Source: an uncultured delta proteobacterium
GTDB lineage: Bacteria; Desulfobacterota; Desulfobulbia; Desulfobulbales; Desulfocapsaceae
Assembly (NCBI GenBank): GCA_903875445.1
Contig: CAIQWD010000069.1
Span: 1 to 64,000, forward strand
Direction of reading: 5' to 3'
DNA length: 64,000 nucleotides
The translations under genes were made by a program, and so were the position numbers. Below, in pieces: positions 26,388-34,569 of the stretch. The first letter of the stretch is position 1. Every line of letters begins with the position of its first letter. The notes below the pieces were generated by a model. That model saw only the letters and a program-made list of their open reading frames with translations, had not been told where the DNA came from and made no database searches.

Positions 26388-27182
26388 TCACAGCTGATGG
26401 GCGCTGAAGGCTTGCCGCACCTGCTGCTCTAGTTGTGCGGTGGAAGGGGGATCGTTTTGATAGTCCGGTTCAAAATGATCGATAATCTTAATGCTGATGT
26501 CGTTGTCTATCCTGGAATTAAAGAGAAATTTGCCTGGCGTAAAGAGCTTGTCGGTATTGCGGAGCTGCAGGACATAGAGAGGGGCTTTGCACATCCGGGC
26601 AATTTTCATCGCCCCCTGGTTAAGGTTGCCGATTTTTCCGTCTCTACTTCTCGTTCCTTCCGGAAAGATGAAAAGATTGCCGCCGTCTTTAAGATACTGT
26701 CCCATTGTTTCCATCTGTTCAATCATCAAGCCGGAAAAACGCCCTTCACTTGAGGCCGGCAGATACCCGGATTTTTTAAGCATCCAGCCAAAGACCGGAG
26801 CGTCGAAAAAACGAGGTTTCACTATGGTTTTTTGCCGAGGGAAAAGGGTGATCAGCAATAAAGGGTCGAGGTAGGAAAGGTGGTTGCAGACAACCACCGA
26901 AGAGCGTATGGCGTCTATCTTGTCGTCGATTTCAATTTTTTGCCGGGGGGCAGTGATCCTGACAAGACGGAAAAATATCCGAAAAAAATAATAGTTTAGC
27001 CGTTGGAAAGGGGCTTCCGGTCTTTTGGCAAACAGGGCGACGGCAAGATAGGCCCAGGAAAAGAAAAAGAGAAAACCGAAAATAAACCAGGTCCAACAGG
27101 CTAGCGTTACCGCAAAATCAAGAATTCTATCGGTGAAAGATTGCGAGGAATTTTGACCGGGAGCTTGTTTCTCTGAACTCAT
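26388..27182 (-). CDS. PlsC-type 1-acylglycerol-3-phosphate acyltransferase
   Basis: This 264-residue membrane-bound acyltransferase has the NHxxxxD motif (CNHLSYLDPL) and the FPEGTRSRDG motif for glycerol-phosphate binding, after an N-terminal membrane segment (about residues 20-45). It should transfer an acyl chain to a lysophospholipid or related acceptor. Acyltransferases of this kind accompany aryl polyene clusters and may attach the finished chain to a lipid. It is minus strand and, apart from the toxin-antitoxin insertion, follows the KS3/ACP pair. Confidence 0.88.
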   Translation of the reverse strand: MSSEKQAPGQNSSQSFTDRILDFAVTLACWTWFIFGFLFFFSWAYLAVALFAKRPEAPFQRLNYYFFRIFFRLVRITAPRQKIEIDDKIDAIRSSVVVCNHLSYLDPLLLITLFPRQKTIVKPRFFDAPVFGWMLKKSGYLPASSEGRFSGLMIEQMETMGQYLKDGGNLFIFPEGTRSRDGKIGNLNQGAMKIARMCKAPLYVLQLRNTDKLFTPGKFLFNSRIDNDISIKIIDHFEPDYQNDPPSTAQLEQQVRQAFSAHQL

Positions 27183-27420
27183 TTTCTTTAGATAGTCTCT
27201 TCAAAGGGTTATGTGTAGAAGGCCGAGATCTGAGCGGGCATATTCTCATTCTCAGTTCCGATATTTTTTGACTCCTCAAAATCGGCAACGTCTTCGAAGA
27301 TTTTCGGGAAAATCATTTCGATTCAACATCGCAGGGGCAATAACTGAACGTCACAGTCCTATCGAGGTCGAAACATTAGACAGAATGAATTATTTTGTTT
27401 AATCAGAGGCAAGTTAACTT

Positions 27421-27738
27421 CTAAGCCTGACCCGCTATTCTTTTTATTTGCTCTTCACTCAAAGGTCTTGTGATCCAACTCAATATTGTTTCATCATCTA
27501 TATTTTTTATTTTTTCAAGGCACTCCACTAGTGCTTTTTCATGCGTTTCTGCAAATCCATAGTATTCTTTAGGCACTAACCCATTGGACATTGGAAGTAG
27601 ATAGGCCTGAAATTTGTGCCCATGGCTAGGTTCACCAGATATTATTTCGATAACCTCTATCGTGAATTGGTGATTTTTTCTGATAAGCAAAAATTGATGT
27701 GTTTTAGCAAGAAGTTCACCGTCATTTAAAGGATACAT
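27421..27738 (-). CDS. hypothetical protein
   Basis: This 105-residue soluble protein has no motif that I recognise, is of mixed charge and contains no membrane segment. It lies in an AT-richer accessory island between PlsC and KS3, together with toxin-antitoxin genes and remnants. The 238 bp between it and PlsC hold nothing recognisable. Confidence 0.5.
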   Translation of the reverse strand: MYPLNDGELLAKTHQFLLIRKNHQFTIEVIEIISGEPSHGHKFQAYLLPMSNGLVPKEYYGFAETHEKALVECLEKIKNIDDETILSWITRPLSEEQIKRIAGQA

Positions 27739-27834
27739 ATTTGCCTCATATTTTTGAGATTGATAACGTGGAGGGTATCCACTATGTTAAGGTGGCTCTC
27801 TACCGCACCGAGTGATGATGCAAGAAATTGTTGG

Positions 27835-28230
27835 TCAATCTGTCTTTGACAGAATAGATATAGACAGTTTGTCGGAAAAAGTCTCAATGCAATCATCAGT
27901 CTTTTTCCCTTTCATGAATGTTTTCCGATGTTTTTCAAGAAACAAGGCGTTGACTTCCGTAACAACCTCAACCCCCCAATTTAAAGCGTAAGAAAACCCA
28001 ATATATTCCCCTGGCGGAGGGGGGGTGCTTGTCTCCCTTGCCTGTCGAAAGAAAACACTCAAGTCTTCTCTTGCCTCGCCGTAAGACAAATCGAAGCAGT
28101 ACGCAAACTGCGGAAGCTTTTGAAGCATGTCTGTGGCGAAGTCGGCCTTGTTAATATTAGCCTCAAAATCGACTCTTTTTATCGAACACCCGGCCAATAC
28201 CAGCACAGTAAGTAATATCAACACTCTCAT
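27835..28230 (-). CDS. small lipoprotein of unknown function
   Basis: The 131-residue protein has a type II signal peptide with lipobox LVLAGC (Cys at residue 15), so it is lipid-anchored. The mature part has two further cysteines and a Pro-rich PPPP stretch but no known domain. Its ATG overlaps the stop of a small upstream frame by 4 bp (ATGA). Confidence 0.65.
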   Translation of the reverse strand: MRVLILLTVLVLAGCSIKRVDFEANINKADFATDMLQKLPQFAYCFDLSYGEAREDLSVFFRQARETSTPPPPGEYIGFSYALNWGVEVVTEVNALFLEKHRKTFMKGKKTDDCIETFSDKLSISILSKTD

Positions 28231-28349
28231 TTTCCTGTCTCCATGGACTTGTATTTGGTAAAAAACTTATTTATCAAATCCCCATACTTCTCACGGATCT
28301 CTTCAAGATAATGGATGTCTTCCTGTTCAGCGTGTAAATTAGGGGACAC
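28227..28349 (-). CDS. 40-codon small or 5'-truncated gene upstream of the lipoprotein
   Basis: A frame of about 40 residues (ending INKFFTKYKSMETGK) stops in TGA overlapping the lipoprotein ATG, which argues that it is translated. It is rich in charged helix-forming residues (EEIREKYGDL). Its 5' end runs into the 28341-28381 palindrome; a GTG at 28347-28349 is the only start seen. It may be the tail of a gene cut by the palindrome-bearing element. Confidence 0.35.
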   Translation of the reverse strand: MSPNLHAEQEDIHYLEEIREKYGDLINKFFTKYKSMETGK

Positions 28350-28381
28350 CTTACCTATTTAAATTCAATAAGGTGTTCCCT
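28341..28381. repeat. REP-like palindrome of 13-bp arms
   Basis: AGGGGACACCTTA (28341-28353) pairs with TAAGGTGTTCCCT (28369-28381) with one mismatch, around a 15-nt AT-rich loop. Sequences with GGGGACACC and similar are often seen with Y1/IS200-type REP elements (from memory). It lies exactly between two truncated reading frames, so it probably marks an insertion or deletion scar. Confidence 0.55.
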
Positions 28382-28383
28382 CA

Positions 28384-28461
28384 TTATTCATTCCTGCTGC
28401 CTTTGGTGGCGGCAATCAGCTTTTCGACTTCGGCGGAAATAAAGTGTTTTCGGACGTTCAT
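28384..28461 (-). pseudogene. N-terminal fragment resembling a tyrosine recombinase
   Basis: Twenty-five codons from ATG 28459-28461 read MNVRKHFISAEVEKLIAATK and on to a stop. This resembles the start of phage-type integrases (F-S-x-x-E-V-x-x-L-I-x-A). The rest of the gene is missing and the palindrome follows directly. The match is short, so the call is weak. Confidence 0.35.
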
Positions 28462-28472
28462 GAGAATTGGTT

Positions 28473-28766
28473 CTATCTCAACTCAAGACGAAGCTCACGC
28501 CCCACAAACGCGGCAGCACGTTGAAGAGTCTCGATTGTGATGTTTCCTTTAGCCTTAAGAATCCGGTCAATCTGTGCGCGGCTCGTATGCATCTGCTCTG
28601 CCATCTGCGTTTTAGTAATGCCTTTTTTGAGCATTTCTTCCGCAATCTGCCATGTGATTACGCGTGTCACTGCCTCAATCTTCGCGGATTCATAGATACC
28701 CTCTTCTTTCAGGAAATCATCGAGCGTTGAACCACAATGTCTGTTTTTTTTGCTTTTCTCGCTCAT
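28473..28766 (-). CDS. HigA-like XRE antitoxin, module 1
   Basis: This 97-residue DNA-binding protein has a helix-turn-helix of the XRE/Cro type (KTQMAEQMHTSRAQIDRIL). It should neutralise and repress a HigB/RelE-type toxin. Its ATG overlaps the toxin remnant stop (ATGA). The toxin in front of it has lost its 5' half, so this antitoxin is orphaned. It is about 45% like the module 2 antitoxin by eye. Confidence 0.8.
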   Translation of the reverse strand: MSEKSKKNRHCGSTLDDFLKEEGIYESAKIEAVTRVITWQIAEEMLKKGITKTQMAEQMHTSRAQIDRILKAKGNITIETLQRAAAFVGRELRLELR

Positions 28767-28920
28767 GTTATTATCTCTTTCATTCGTTTTTGCGCTAACT
28801 CAATCTCATCTTTTGGCGTTTTTTGCGTTTTCTTAATGAACCCGTGCAGAATGAAAATCTGTCCTTCATGCACACAAAACAGCAACCGTACGATATGCAG
28901 GCTCGGCAAAATACAATTCT
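28763..28920 (-). pseudogene. 5'-truncated HigB/Gp49-like toxin, module 1
   Basis: The last 50 or so codons of a phage-derived Gp49/HigB toxin are readable (VRLLFCVHEGQIFILHGFIK, then KTQKTPKDEIELAQKRM) ending in TGA 28763-28765. The matching region of the intact module 2 toxin is ARVFFCAHEGYMVLLHGFIK. The N-terminal 65 or so residues are gone, with no start codon in frame, so it should be inactive. Confidence 0.75.
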
Positions 28921-28999
28921 CTGTTTCTAAACATAGAAAGTAACCTAAAGTTGAACTTTCTGTATTTATAAAGCGTTCCCGCCATTGTTAGTTCTTGCC

Positions 29000-29293
29000 T
29001 TATTGAAGCTCAAGGCGAAGCGTACGCCCCATTGCTTTTGCAGCTCGTGAAAGAGCTGCAAGGGTCACTTTGTCGTTATCAGGATCAAGCAAGCGGTCAA
29101 GTTGAGAACGGCTTGTTTTAAGTTGTTTGGCCATTTCAATTTTATTAATCCCGCTTTCCTTCATGGCCGCCGCGAGTTGGTGAGCAATAACCCGCTTTAC
29201 GGCTTGTTCCGTTGTTTCTTCGTAGGTGCCTTGTTCTTTCAAAAAATCACTGAAAGAACCCCCAACACGGCCTTTTTCAATTTCCTTATTCAT
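29000..29293 (-). CDS. higA: HigA-like XRE antitoxin, module 2
   Basis: This 97-residue antitoxin has an XRE helix-turn-helix (KIEMAKQLKTSRSQLDRLL). It is translationally coupled to its toxin (ATGA at 29290-29293), with the toxin gene first, the usual order in higBA systems. It probably represses its own promoter at the palindrome 29653-29670. Confidence 0.87.
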   Translation of the reverse strand: MNKEIEKGRVGGSFSDFLKEQGTYEETTEQAVKRVIAHQLAAAMKESGINKIEMAKQLKTSRSQLDRLLDPDNDKVTLAALSRAAKAMGRTLRLELQ

Positions 29294-29643
29294 GGCTTTA
29301 GTCCTTTCATTCTTTTTACGGCAACCGCTAATTCGTAATCTGGCGTTTTTTGGCTTTTCTTGATGAATCCGTGCAAAAGCACCATATATCCTTCATGCGC
29401 ACAGAAAAACACCCTTGCTATTCGTCCGCCTGATAGGTTTACGCGGACTTCCCATAATCCCTTGTGTCCCTTAAGGGATTGACACAGGGGCATACCCACA
29501 GGCCAACCAAATTCAGCAACTCGAATATCATCTCCTACAGTTTTTCGGTCCTCAGGCGGCAGTTCTAAGAGCCATTCCCTGACCGGCATGCGCCCAAATT
29601 CTGTTTCAAAGAATCTTGCGGGTAATATTTTAAAGCTGTCCAT
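29290..29643 (-). CDS. higB: HigB/RelE-superfamily toxin (phage Gp49-like), module 2
   Basis: This 117-residue ribosome-dependent mRNA interferase-type toxin shows the family pattern LKGHKGLWEVRVNLSGGRIARVF and the C-terminal HGFIKKSQKTP. The start is ATG 29641-29643; a TTG two codons upstream is less likely. It is complete, unlike the module 1 copy. Confidence 0.85.
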   Translation of the reverse strand: MDSFKILPARFFETEFGRMPVREWLLELPPEDRKTVGDDIRVAEFGWPVGMPLCQSLKGHKGLWEVRVNLSGGRIARVFFCAHEGYMVLLHGFIKKSQKTPDYELAVAVKRMKGLKP

Positions 29644-29652
29644 ACACAAATA

Positions 29653-29670
29653 TGTACCACATGAGGTACA
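29653..29670. promoter_or_regulatory. probable HigA operator
   Basis: TGTACC and GGTACA form 6-bp arms about a CATG centre, an 18-bp near-perfect palindrome 10 bp upstream of the module 2 toxin start. Its position and symmetry fit a site for the XRE antitoxin dimer. Confidence 0.55.
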
Positions 29671-29695
29671 TTATGTCAATCCGGTTTCTCTTGGC

Positions 29696-29728
29696 TGATG
29701 TCTTGCAACGGGGCGCGGCAAGACATCA
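29696..29728. repeat. perfect 11-bp inverted repeat at the island edge
   Basis: TGATGTCTTGC (29696-29706) and GCAAGACATCA (29718-29728) are perfect complements around an 11-nt GC-rich spacer. It lies between the toxin-antitoxin module and the 3' end of KS3. No T-run follows on either strand, so it is a poor terminator; an element end or attachment scar is possible. Confidence 0.5.
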
Positions 29729-29816
29729 CGGCCAGCCATGCAACGGGCAGGCCTTTTCTACGCACTACGGCGACAAGTGCGCCTTGTGCTTTCGTGTGTT
29801 CGCTGTAATTCTACAG

Positions 29817-31061
29817 CTATCGTACTTCACTACCGTTTTTCACGAGCAGACAAGTGTTCACGCCACCAAAAGCGAAATTTTGGATGCCGGCAATTTTCGT
29901 TTTGGTGTCGGTAAGTTCACGGGTATGGCGCAGCATGCGGCAGCGTTCATCGACATTTTCCAGGTTGAGGGTCGGGGCGATAAAGCCCTGTTCCATCATA
30001 TAGGTGGTTAAAATCAACTCGATGACGCCACAGGTGCCCATGGTATGGCCCATATAGCTCTTCAGGCCGGTAACCAGCGGTTTATCGCCATAAACTGCAG
30101 CAATCGCCTGGGCCTCAATGACATCGCCCATTTTGGTGGCGGTGGCGTGGGCGCTGATGAAATCGACATCAGCGGGAGTGATTGCCGCATCCTGCAGGGC
30201 CAGACGCAGGGTGGCGGTAATGCCGTCGAGGTTCGGCAGGATGAGGTCGCCACCGTTGTTGTTGCAGGCAAAGCCGATGATTTCCCCAAGGATAACGGCA
30301 CCGCGCTTTTTCGCCGATTCATATTCCTCAAGCAGGACGGCGCCACCACCTTCGCCGACGACCAGACCGTCGCGGTTGGTGTCGAAGGGTCGGGGGGTGC
30401 AGTGCGGTGTGGCGTTGTAATTGACGGAACAGGCAAGGAGGTTGTCGAAAACCGCCACGGTGGTGGTGTCGTATTCGTCCGCCCCGCCGCAGATCATCGC
30501 ATCCTGCATGCCGTACTTCACCATTTCATAGCCATAGCCGATGGACTGGCTGCTGGTTGTACAGGCGGTGGAAGAGGCAATGACTCGCCCGGTTATACCA
30601 AACATCCGGGTAATGTTGACCGCCGTGGTATGCACCATGGAGCGGAGATAGTCAACCGCGCCGATGGAGGAGAATTTTGTGTCAATGTCATGAAAAAAGG
30701 TTTTATAGATCTCGCGCTGGACGGTGGGGCTGCCATGGGTTGAGCCGAAGGCGACGCCCAGCCGGCCGGAGGTGATAAAGTCCTGACTGAGCCCTGATCT
30801 CTCCAAGACATCCTTGGCAACCTGACAGGCATAATAGGCCACGGGCCCCATGGTTTTGGTAAAATGCCGTTTGAAGCCGTATTCTATCGGATAATCAACG
30901 GTTCCGAAGACTCGGGAGTGAATGTGGCGGGTCAGGAGGCCGTCATCGCGCAGGGGTTTTACTCCGGACCGCCCCAGTCGCAGGTTTTCGATGATGGTAT
31001 CTTTGTCGTAGCCGATGGGAGTGATGGCGGAACAGGCAGTGATGACAACGCGTCGTTTCAT
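29817..31061 (-). CDS. beta-ketoacyl-ACP synthase (FabF-like), KS3
   Basis: This 414-residue condensing enzyme has its triad intact: C167 in SSTACTTSSQSIG, H305 in SAHATATKMGD and H339 in KSYMGHTMGTCG. It follows its own ACP gene by 15 bp, forming a two-gene unit apart from the other ketosynthases. The unusual CTTSS around the nucleophile sets it apart from KS1 and KS2. It may initiate or terminate chain growth. Confidence 0.93.
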   Translation of the reverse strand: MKRRVVITACSAITPIGYDKDTIIENLRLGRSGVKPLRDDGLLTRHIHSRVFGTVDYPIEYGFKRHFTKTMGPVAYYACQVAKDVLERSGLSQDFITSGRLGVAFGSTHGSPTVQREIYKTFFHDIDTKFSSIGAVDYLRSMVHTTAVNITRMFGITGRVIASSTACTTSSQSIGYGYEMVKYGMQDAMICGGADEYDTTTVAVFDNLLACSVNYNATPHCTPRPFDTNRDGLVVGEGGGAVLLEEYESAKKRGAVILGEIIGFACNNNGGDLILPNLDGITATLRLALQDAAITPADVDFISAHATATKMGDVIEAQAIAAVYGDKPLVTGLKSYMGHTMGTCGVIELILTTYMMEQGFIAPTLNLENVDERCRMLRHTRELTDTKTKIAGIQNFAFGGVNTCLLVKNGSEVR

Positions 31062-31076
31062 GGTAGGCGGACAGTG

Positions 31077-31337
31077 CTATTTGTTACGGGATTGCTTTAT
31101 ATCTTCAATATAAGCAACTATATCGTTGATTGTCCTGATGCCCATGGCCTTTTCCTTTTCGTCTCGGGTGAGGGAAAAGCCCAGGATGGTGAGTTCAATT
31201 TTTCCCAAAAGTTCGATGGCATCGATGCTGTCAAAACCATGGTCGTCGCGGAGATTGTCATCCAGGCCCGGCTTTTCAAATTCAAAATCTTCGGTGAGAA
31301 TTGCTAAAATTTTATTCTGAATGTCATCTTTGGTCAT
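31077..31337 (-). CDS. acyl carrier protein
   Basis: This 86-residue ACP has its phosphopantetheine serine in GFDSIDAIEL (S37). It is paired with KS3 in the same unit. The 183 bp upstream (31338-31520) hold nothing recognisable beyond AT-rich promoter-like sequence. Confidence 0.92.
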   Translation of the reverse strand: MTKDDIQNKILAILTEDFEFEKPGLDDNLRDDHGFDSIDAIELLGKIELTILGFSLTRDEKEKAMGIRTINDIVAYIEDIKQSRNK

Positions 31338-31520
31338 AATGGAATCGAAAAGGAGAGGAATTTTTTAATATAGGTAAGAGTTACTTAGCGCTTTCTTGCT
31401 GAGCCGGTTTTGTGGAAAATCGGCTTGGATACTACACAGTTTTTTGCAATTGCAAAAGGAAATACTGAATCACCAAGAGTGCCCATCTTGATAATAACCC
31501 TGGCTAAATCACAGGAATGC

Positions 31521-32009
31521 TTACCGGCAAAGTTTCGCCCCTTTCGTCATGGGGCCTACAGTCAATGGGTCTACCGAATGAATCTCGAGCTCACGTACGC
31601 GACTCATATTCGACCATAGCAGCTTGTATCCTTTGAAAAATTTAAATTGGCGTACTCTGTGCGCAAATAACCGCATTTCGTCTTGGGTGGCTTCCCGCAA
31701 AACTCCTGCCGTTGCGTGCAGTCTGATCCCTGGCAGGGCTGCAAAACGACCTCGCACCATACCCGAAATAAATCCCCACATCGTCAACCGCATTGCCAGA
31801 ATACAGAGCTTTGGGTTGGCTGAGTAGTGCGCGGGTAAAGTCGTCGGATATTTCTCGAAATAATATCCCTTGCCCGGCCTGGTCAAAAAGAGGGAACCAA
31901 TCGGTGTGGCGTGTGGAGTTCCATCGGCATCGGTTGTTGCGAAAATGCAACTTTCTGCCTTGTTATTGACGAAGTAGCTGATTTCAGCCCAAGACTTTTC
32001 TATCTCCAT
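31521..32009 (-). CDS. pyridoxamine 5'-phosphate oxidase-like flavin-binding protein
   Basis: This 162-residue protein has the split beta-barrel pattern of the PNPOx-like superfamily (CIFATTDADGTPHATPIGSL near residues 21-40). Such proteins bind FMN, F420 or haem; the cofactor cannot be chosen here. It is a single gene in the accessory island. Confidence 0.65.
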   Translation of the reverse strand: MEIEKSWAEISYFVNNKAESCIFATTDADGTPHATPIGSLFLTRPGKGYYFEKYPTTLPAHYSANPKLCILAMRLTMWGFISGMVRGRFAALPGIRLHATAGVLREATQDEMRLFAHRVRQFKFFKGYKLLWSNMSRVRELEIHSVDPLTVGPMTKGAKLCR

Positions 32010-32081
32010 GATACACCCTCCGTGTTTTAGAGATTTGTCATTGTAAACTCTATTCTGGTTTTTCGAGAATTCCTTAAGGGC

Positions 32082-33374
32082 TTACCATTCATGAATATTG
32101 CGAAAGCCGACCCTGGCTCCCAGCATTTCGAAGATACGGAGCAGACCGTAGCGGGTGCGGTCAAGAAAGATAAGATCAGGATTCACCAGAAAATAGTTCC
32201 GCAAATGCTGATAACCGCGCATTATTTTCCAGCCTTCCGCCATCATCTGGGGATGCATTCGGAAATCAAACCATTCTTCAGCATACAAACGGCCGTACCA
32301 CCTGCACATCGCGTCGGAAAGCTCCCGGACTTTCACTATGATCGCTTGATCCAACTCTGATGGGATCAGGCCCAGGGTGATCATCAACTGAAAATGGGTT
32401 TCACTGTCCTGATGGGCTGCGGCAACAGTCAGTTGTCTATAATGTTCGACAACAGTCGGCGTAAAGCGTTTGACGCAGCCAAAATCGACCAGACCGATTG
32501 TGCCGTCATCACCAATGATGAAGTTCCCCGGATTGGGGTCGGCATGGATGGTATGCAGGTTGTACAGGCTTTGAGTCAGCAATTCATTCAACAGCTGGGC
32601 AACGGAATCCCTGGCCTGTTGCGGAGGGGAGCCCGCAAGCCAGAGATCCAATGGTTTCCCGTGCATCAGGGTAGTGGTCAGTACGGTACATGAGGTCAGC
32701 TCTGGATGAACCTGAGGGATATTTATCCCGTCCATCTGCAGGGAATCGAAAAAAAAATTGAGATTTTCGGCCTCTTGCAGATAATCTACCTCTTCATGCA
32801 ACCGGGCAGCGATCTCATCGATGGTCGGGATCAGATGTTTGTCAGGGATAAGCGGTCCGAGCAAGCGGCGAATCAAATCGACATCACCTTCAATGGTCTT
32901 GGCAATTCCCGGATATTGGATCTTGATCGCCAAAGATTGACCATCCATCGAGACAGCGCGATGGACCTGCCCCAGACTGGCCGCCGCGAAAGCCACGGTG
33001 TTAAACTGGGCGAAGGTCTCTTCCAGAGACCGCCCTAAGCCGGTTTGTACGACTTGACGCACGAGAGCGCGGTTGATGGGAGGCACTTGATGATATGCCC
33101 TCGCCAACTCACGGCAGGCCCCTTCCGGCAACAGGTTCACCTCCAGGCTGAGTTGTTGGGCCATCTTCAACGCCGTCCCTTTCAGCAAACTCAGTCCTTG
33201 AAATAATGCCTGGGCGCCTTCAAGGGTGGCCTGTTCCTTCGCCTGCAATCGTCCTGCTGCTGTGAGAAAGGGACGCTTCGTGTAATAGGTCAGGATCTTT
33301 TTTCCAACCCTGGCCGCCGTTTTGCCGCCGGCGAGGCCGCGTTTCAATCTGCCGGTGGGAATATCATCTTTCAT
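32082..33374 (-). CDS. ABC1/UbiB/ADCK-type atypical kinase
   Basis: This 430-residue UbiB-like protein has an Ala-rich nucleotide loop (AAASLGQVHRA), IHADPNPGNF as catalytic loop and LVDFGCVKRF in place of DFG. The N-terminal KxGQ motif reads K70-M-A-Q73, with Ala for Gly. UbiB proteins support ubiquinone synthesis or lipid transport as ATPases. The gene overlaps the TetR gene by 11 bp, so the pair is co-transcribed and probably self-regulated. Confidence 0.88.
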   Translation of the reverse strand: MKDDIPTGRLKRGLAGGKTAARVGKKILTYYTKRPFLTAAGRLQAKEQATLEGAQALFQGLSLLKGTALKMAQQLSLEVNLLPEGACRELARAYHQVPPINRALVRQVVQTGLGRSLEETFAQFNTVAFAAASLGQVHRAVSMDGQSLAIKIQYPGIAKTIEGDVDLIRRLLGPLIPDKHLIPTIDEIAARLHEEVDYLQEAENLNFFFDSLQMDGINIPQVHPELTSCTVLTTTLMHGKPLDLWLAGSPPQQARDSVAQLLNELLTQSLYNLHTIHADPNPGNFIIGDDGTIGLVDFGCVKRFTPTVVEHYRQLTVAAAHQDSETHFQLMITLGLIPSELDQAIIVKVRELSDAMCRWYGRLYAEEWFDFRMHPQMMAEGWKIMRGYQHLRNYFLVNPDLIFLDRTRYGLLRIFEMLGARVGFRNIHEW

Positions 33375-34104
33375 CCATGGCCTCCATAAATCGCCGTTTG
33401 ACCTTGGAGGCGGTCGTTAGCGGATCGATAAAATGGTCCAACCGTGGCAGGATATGGGTCTTGAATAGAAAAATCGTAATATCGAAGATTTTGTTGGCAA
33501 TGCCGGCTTTCAGCAGGGTACAGGCCAGATCCAGGCCTCGGTCAATGAGCACGCTGGTGTTGCTAAAAGCTTCCGAGGTATCGGTCAGCCAATAGTGGAC
33601 TGCACCAAGATAGGAGTCCATGAAAAACTGGCTGATCAGCCCCCGAAAGACCTGTTCGGGAATCTCTCCCACTTCGGCGGCGGCGGCCAGCATATCATCG
33701 ATGGCGGACAAAAAAGCCGTTCGAATCGGTTTCAACCGGGACCAATCTCCGCTACCGCCAAACAGCACCAAGCGAAAGGTCTCGCTGACAAATGTGCGAT
33801 CCGGCAGAAAGAGATTCAAGCTGGTCTCAAAAAAGGTCTGAAGCTGCTCCTGCAGGCTGAAGGTGTGAAAATCTTCCACCTGTTGGAGAATACCAATGCA
33901 AGCCTGGACGTGGTCCTGATAATAGCCATAAAGGATAGTCTCTTTCGTTGGAAAATAATTGTATATCGTTGCCTCACCCATGCCGGCATTCTTGGCAATT
34001 CCTCGCATTGTTGCCGACTTAAACCCTTTTTCTGAGATCAAATCGACAGCAGCACGGATAATTATCCGGCGGTTCTCTGTTTTCTGTTCCTGGTTTATCT
34101 TCAT
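33364..34104 (-). CDS. TetR/AcrR-family regulator
   Basis: This 246-residue repressor-type protein has an N-terminal TetR helix-turn-helix (SATMRGIAKNAGMGEATIYNY) and a ligand-binding helical C-terminal domain, which is somewhat long for the family. It lies directly upstream of and overlaps the UbiB-like gene, so it probably controls that gene in response to a hydrophobic ligand. Confidence 0.88.
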   Translation of the reverse strand: MKINQEQKTENRRIIIRAAVDLISEKGFKSATMRGIAKNAGMGEATIYNYFPTKETILYGYYQDHVQACIGILQQVEDFHTFSLQEQLQTFFETSLNLFLPDRTFVSETFRLVLFGGSGDWSRLKPIRTAFLSAIDDMLAAAAEVGEIPEQVFRGLISQFFMDSYLGAVHYWLTDTSEAFSNTSVLIDRGLDLACTLLKAGIANKIFDITIFLFKTHILPRLDHFIDPLTTASKVKRRFMEAMDER

Positions 34105-34214
34105 TTATGATATCTCGCTATGTATTAATGCGTTTGTAATGCTATTTAATATATAGTTATTTCGCTTAATGTCAACAAAAGGTTGCGATTTTTGATTGAA
34201 TCACCGATGGCGCA

Positions 34215-34243
34215 TTGACTCTTGAGAAGCAGGAGAGTATGAT
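34215..34243 (+). promoter_or_regulatory. sigma70-type promoter of parDE
   Basis: TTGACT (34215-34220) and TATGAT (34238-34243) are separated by 17 bp. The likely transcript starts about 25 bp before the ribosome-binding site AAGGAG (34262-34267) of parD. The overlapping TGATTATATCA could be the antitoxin operator. Confidence 0.72.
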
Positions 34244-34275
34244 TATATCACACCATTGCATAAGGAGAAAAGACA

Positions 34276-34569
34276 ATGCAAACGGAAAAAGCTGAAAGGA
34301 TAACCATTACCTTACCGCCTGAAATGCTCGCATCGATCAAGGATAAGGTGCGGTCTGGAGCCTTCGGTTCCACCAGTGAACTTATCAGAGAGGCGATGCG
34401 TTTATGGCAAAAGAAAGAAGAGGAATACGAAACGCGGCTTTCTTTAATTCGCGACCGTTTGGCAAACTCGACCCAAAGCGGTACCCCTGTACCGCTGGAT
34501 GATGCTTTTAAAACAATCGAGCGGTTGCACCAACAGCGAATAAAAAAGAAGCTTGATGAAAAAATATAA
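34276..34569 (+). CDS. parD: ParD-like antitoxin
   Basis: This 97-residue protein has a ribbon-helix-helix N-terminus (RITITLPPEMLASIKDKV, then GSTSELIREAMR) typical of ParD/CopG antitoxins. It binds DNA at its own promoter and neutralises the toxin encoded by the overlapping next gene. Confidence 0.9.
   Translation: MQTEKAERITITLPPEMLASIKDKVRSGAFGSTSELIREAMRLWQKKEEEYETRLSLIRDRLANSTQSGTPVPLDDAFKTIERLHQQRIKKKLDEKI

Noticed and set aside
29671-29816. Open minus-strand frame behind KS3 (with VRRKGLPVAWLAVMSCR)
   Set aside because: No start codon at its head, it runs through the inverted repeat, and no family could be named.
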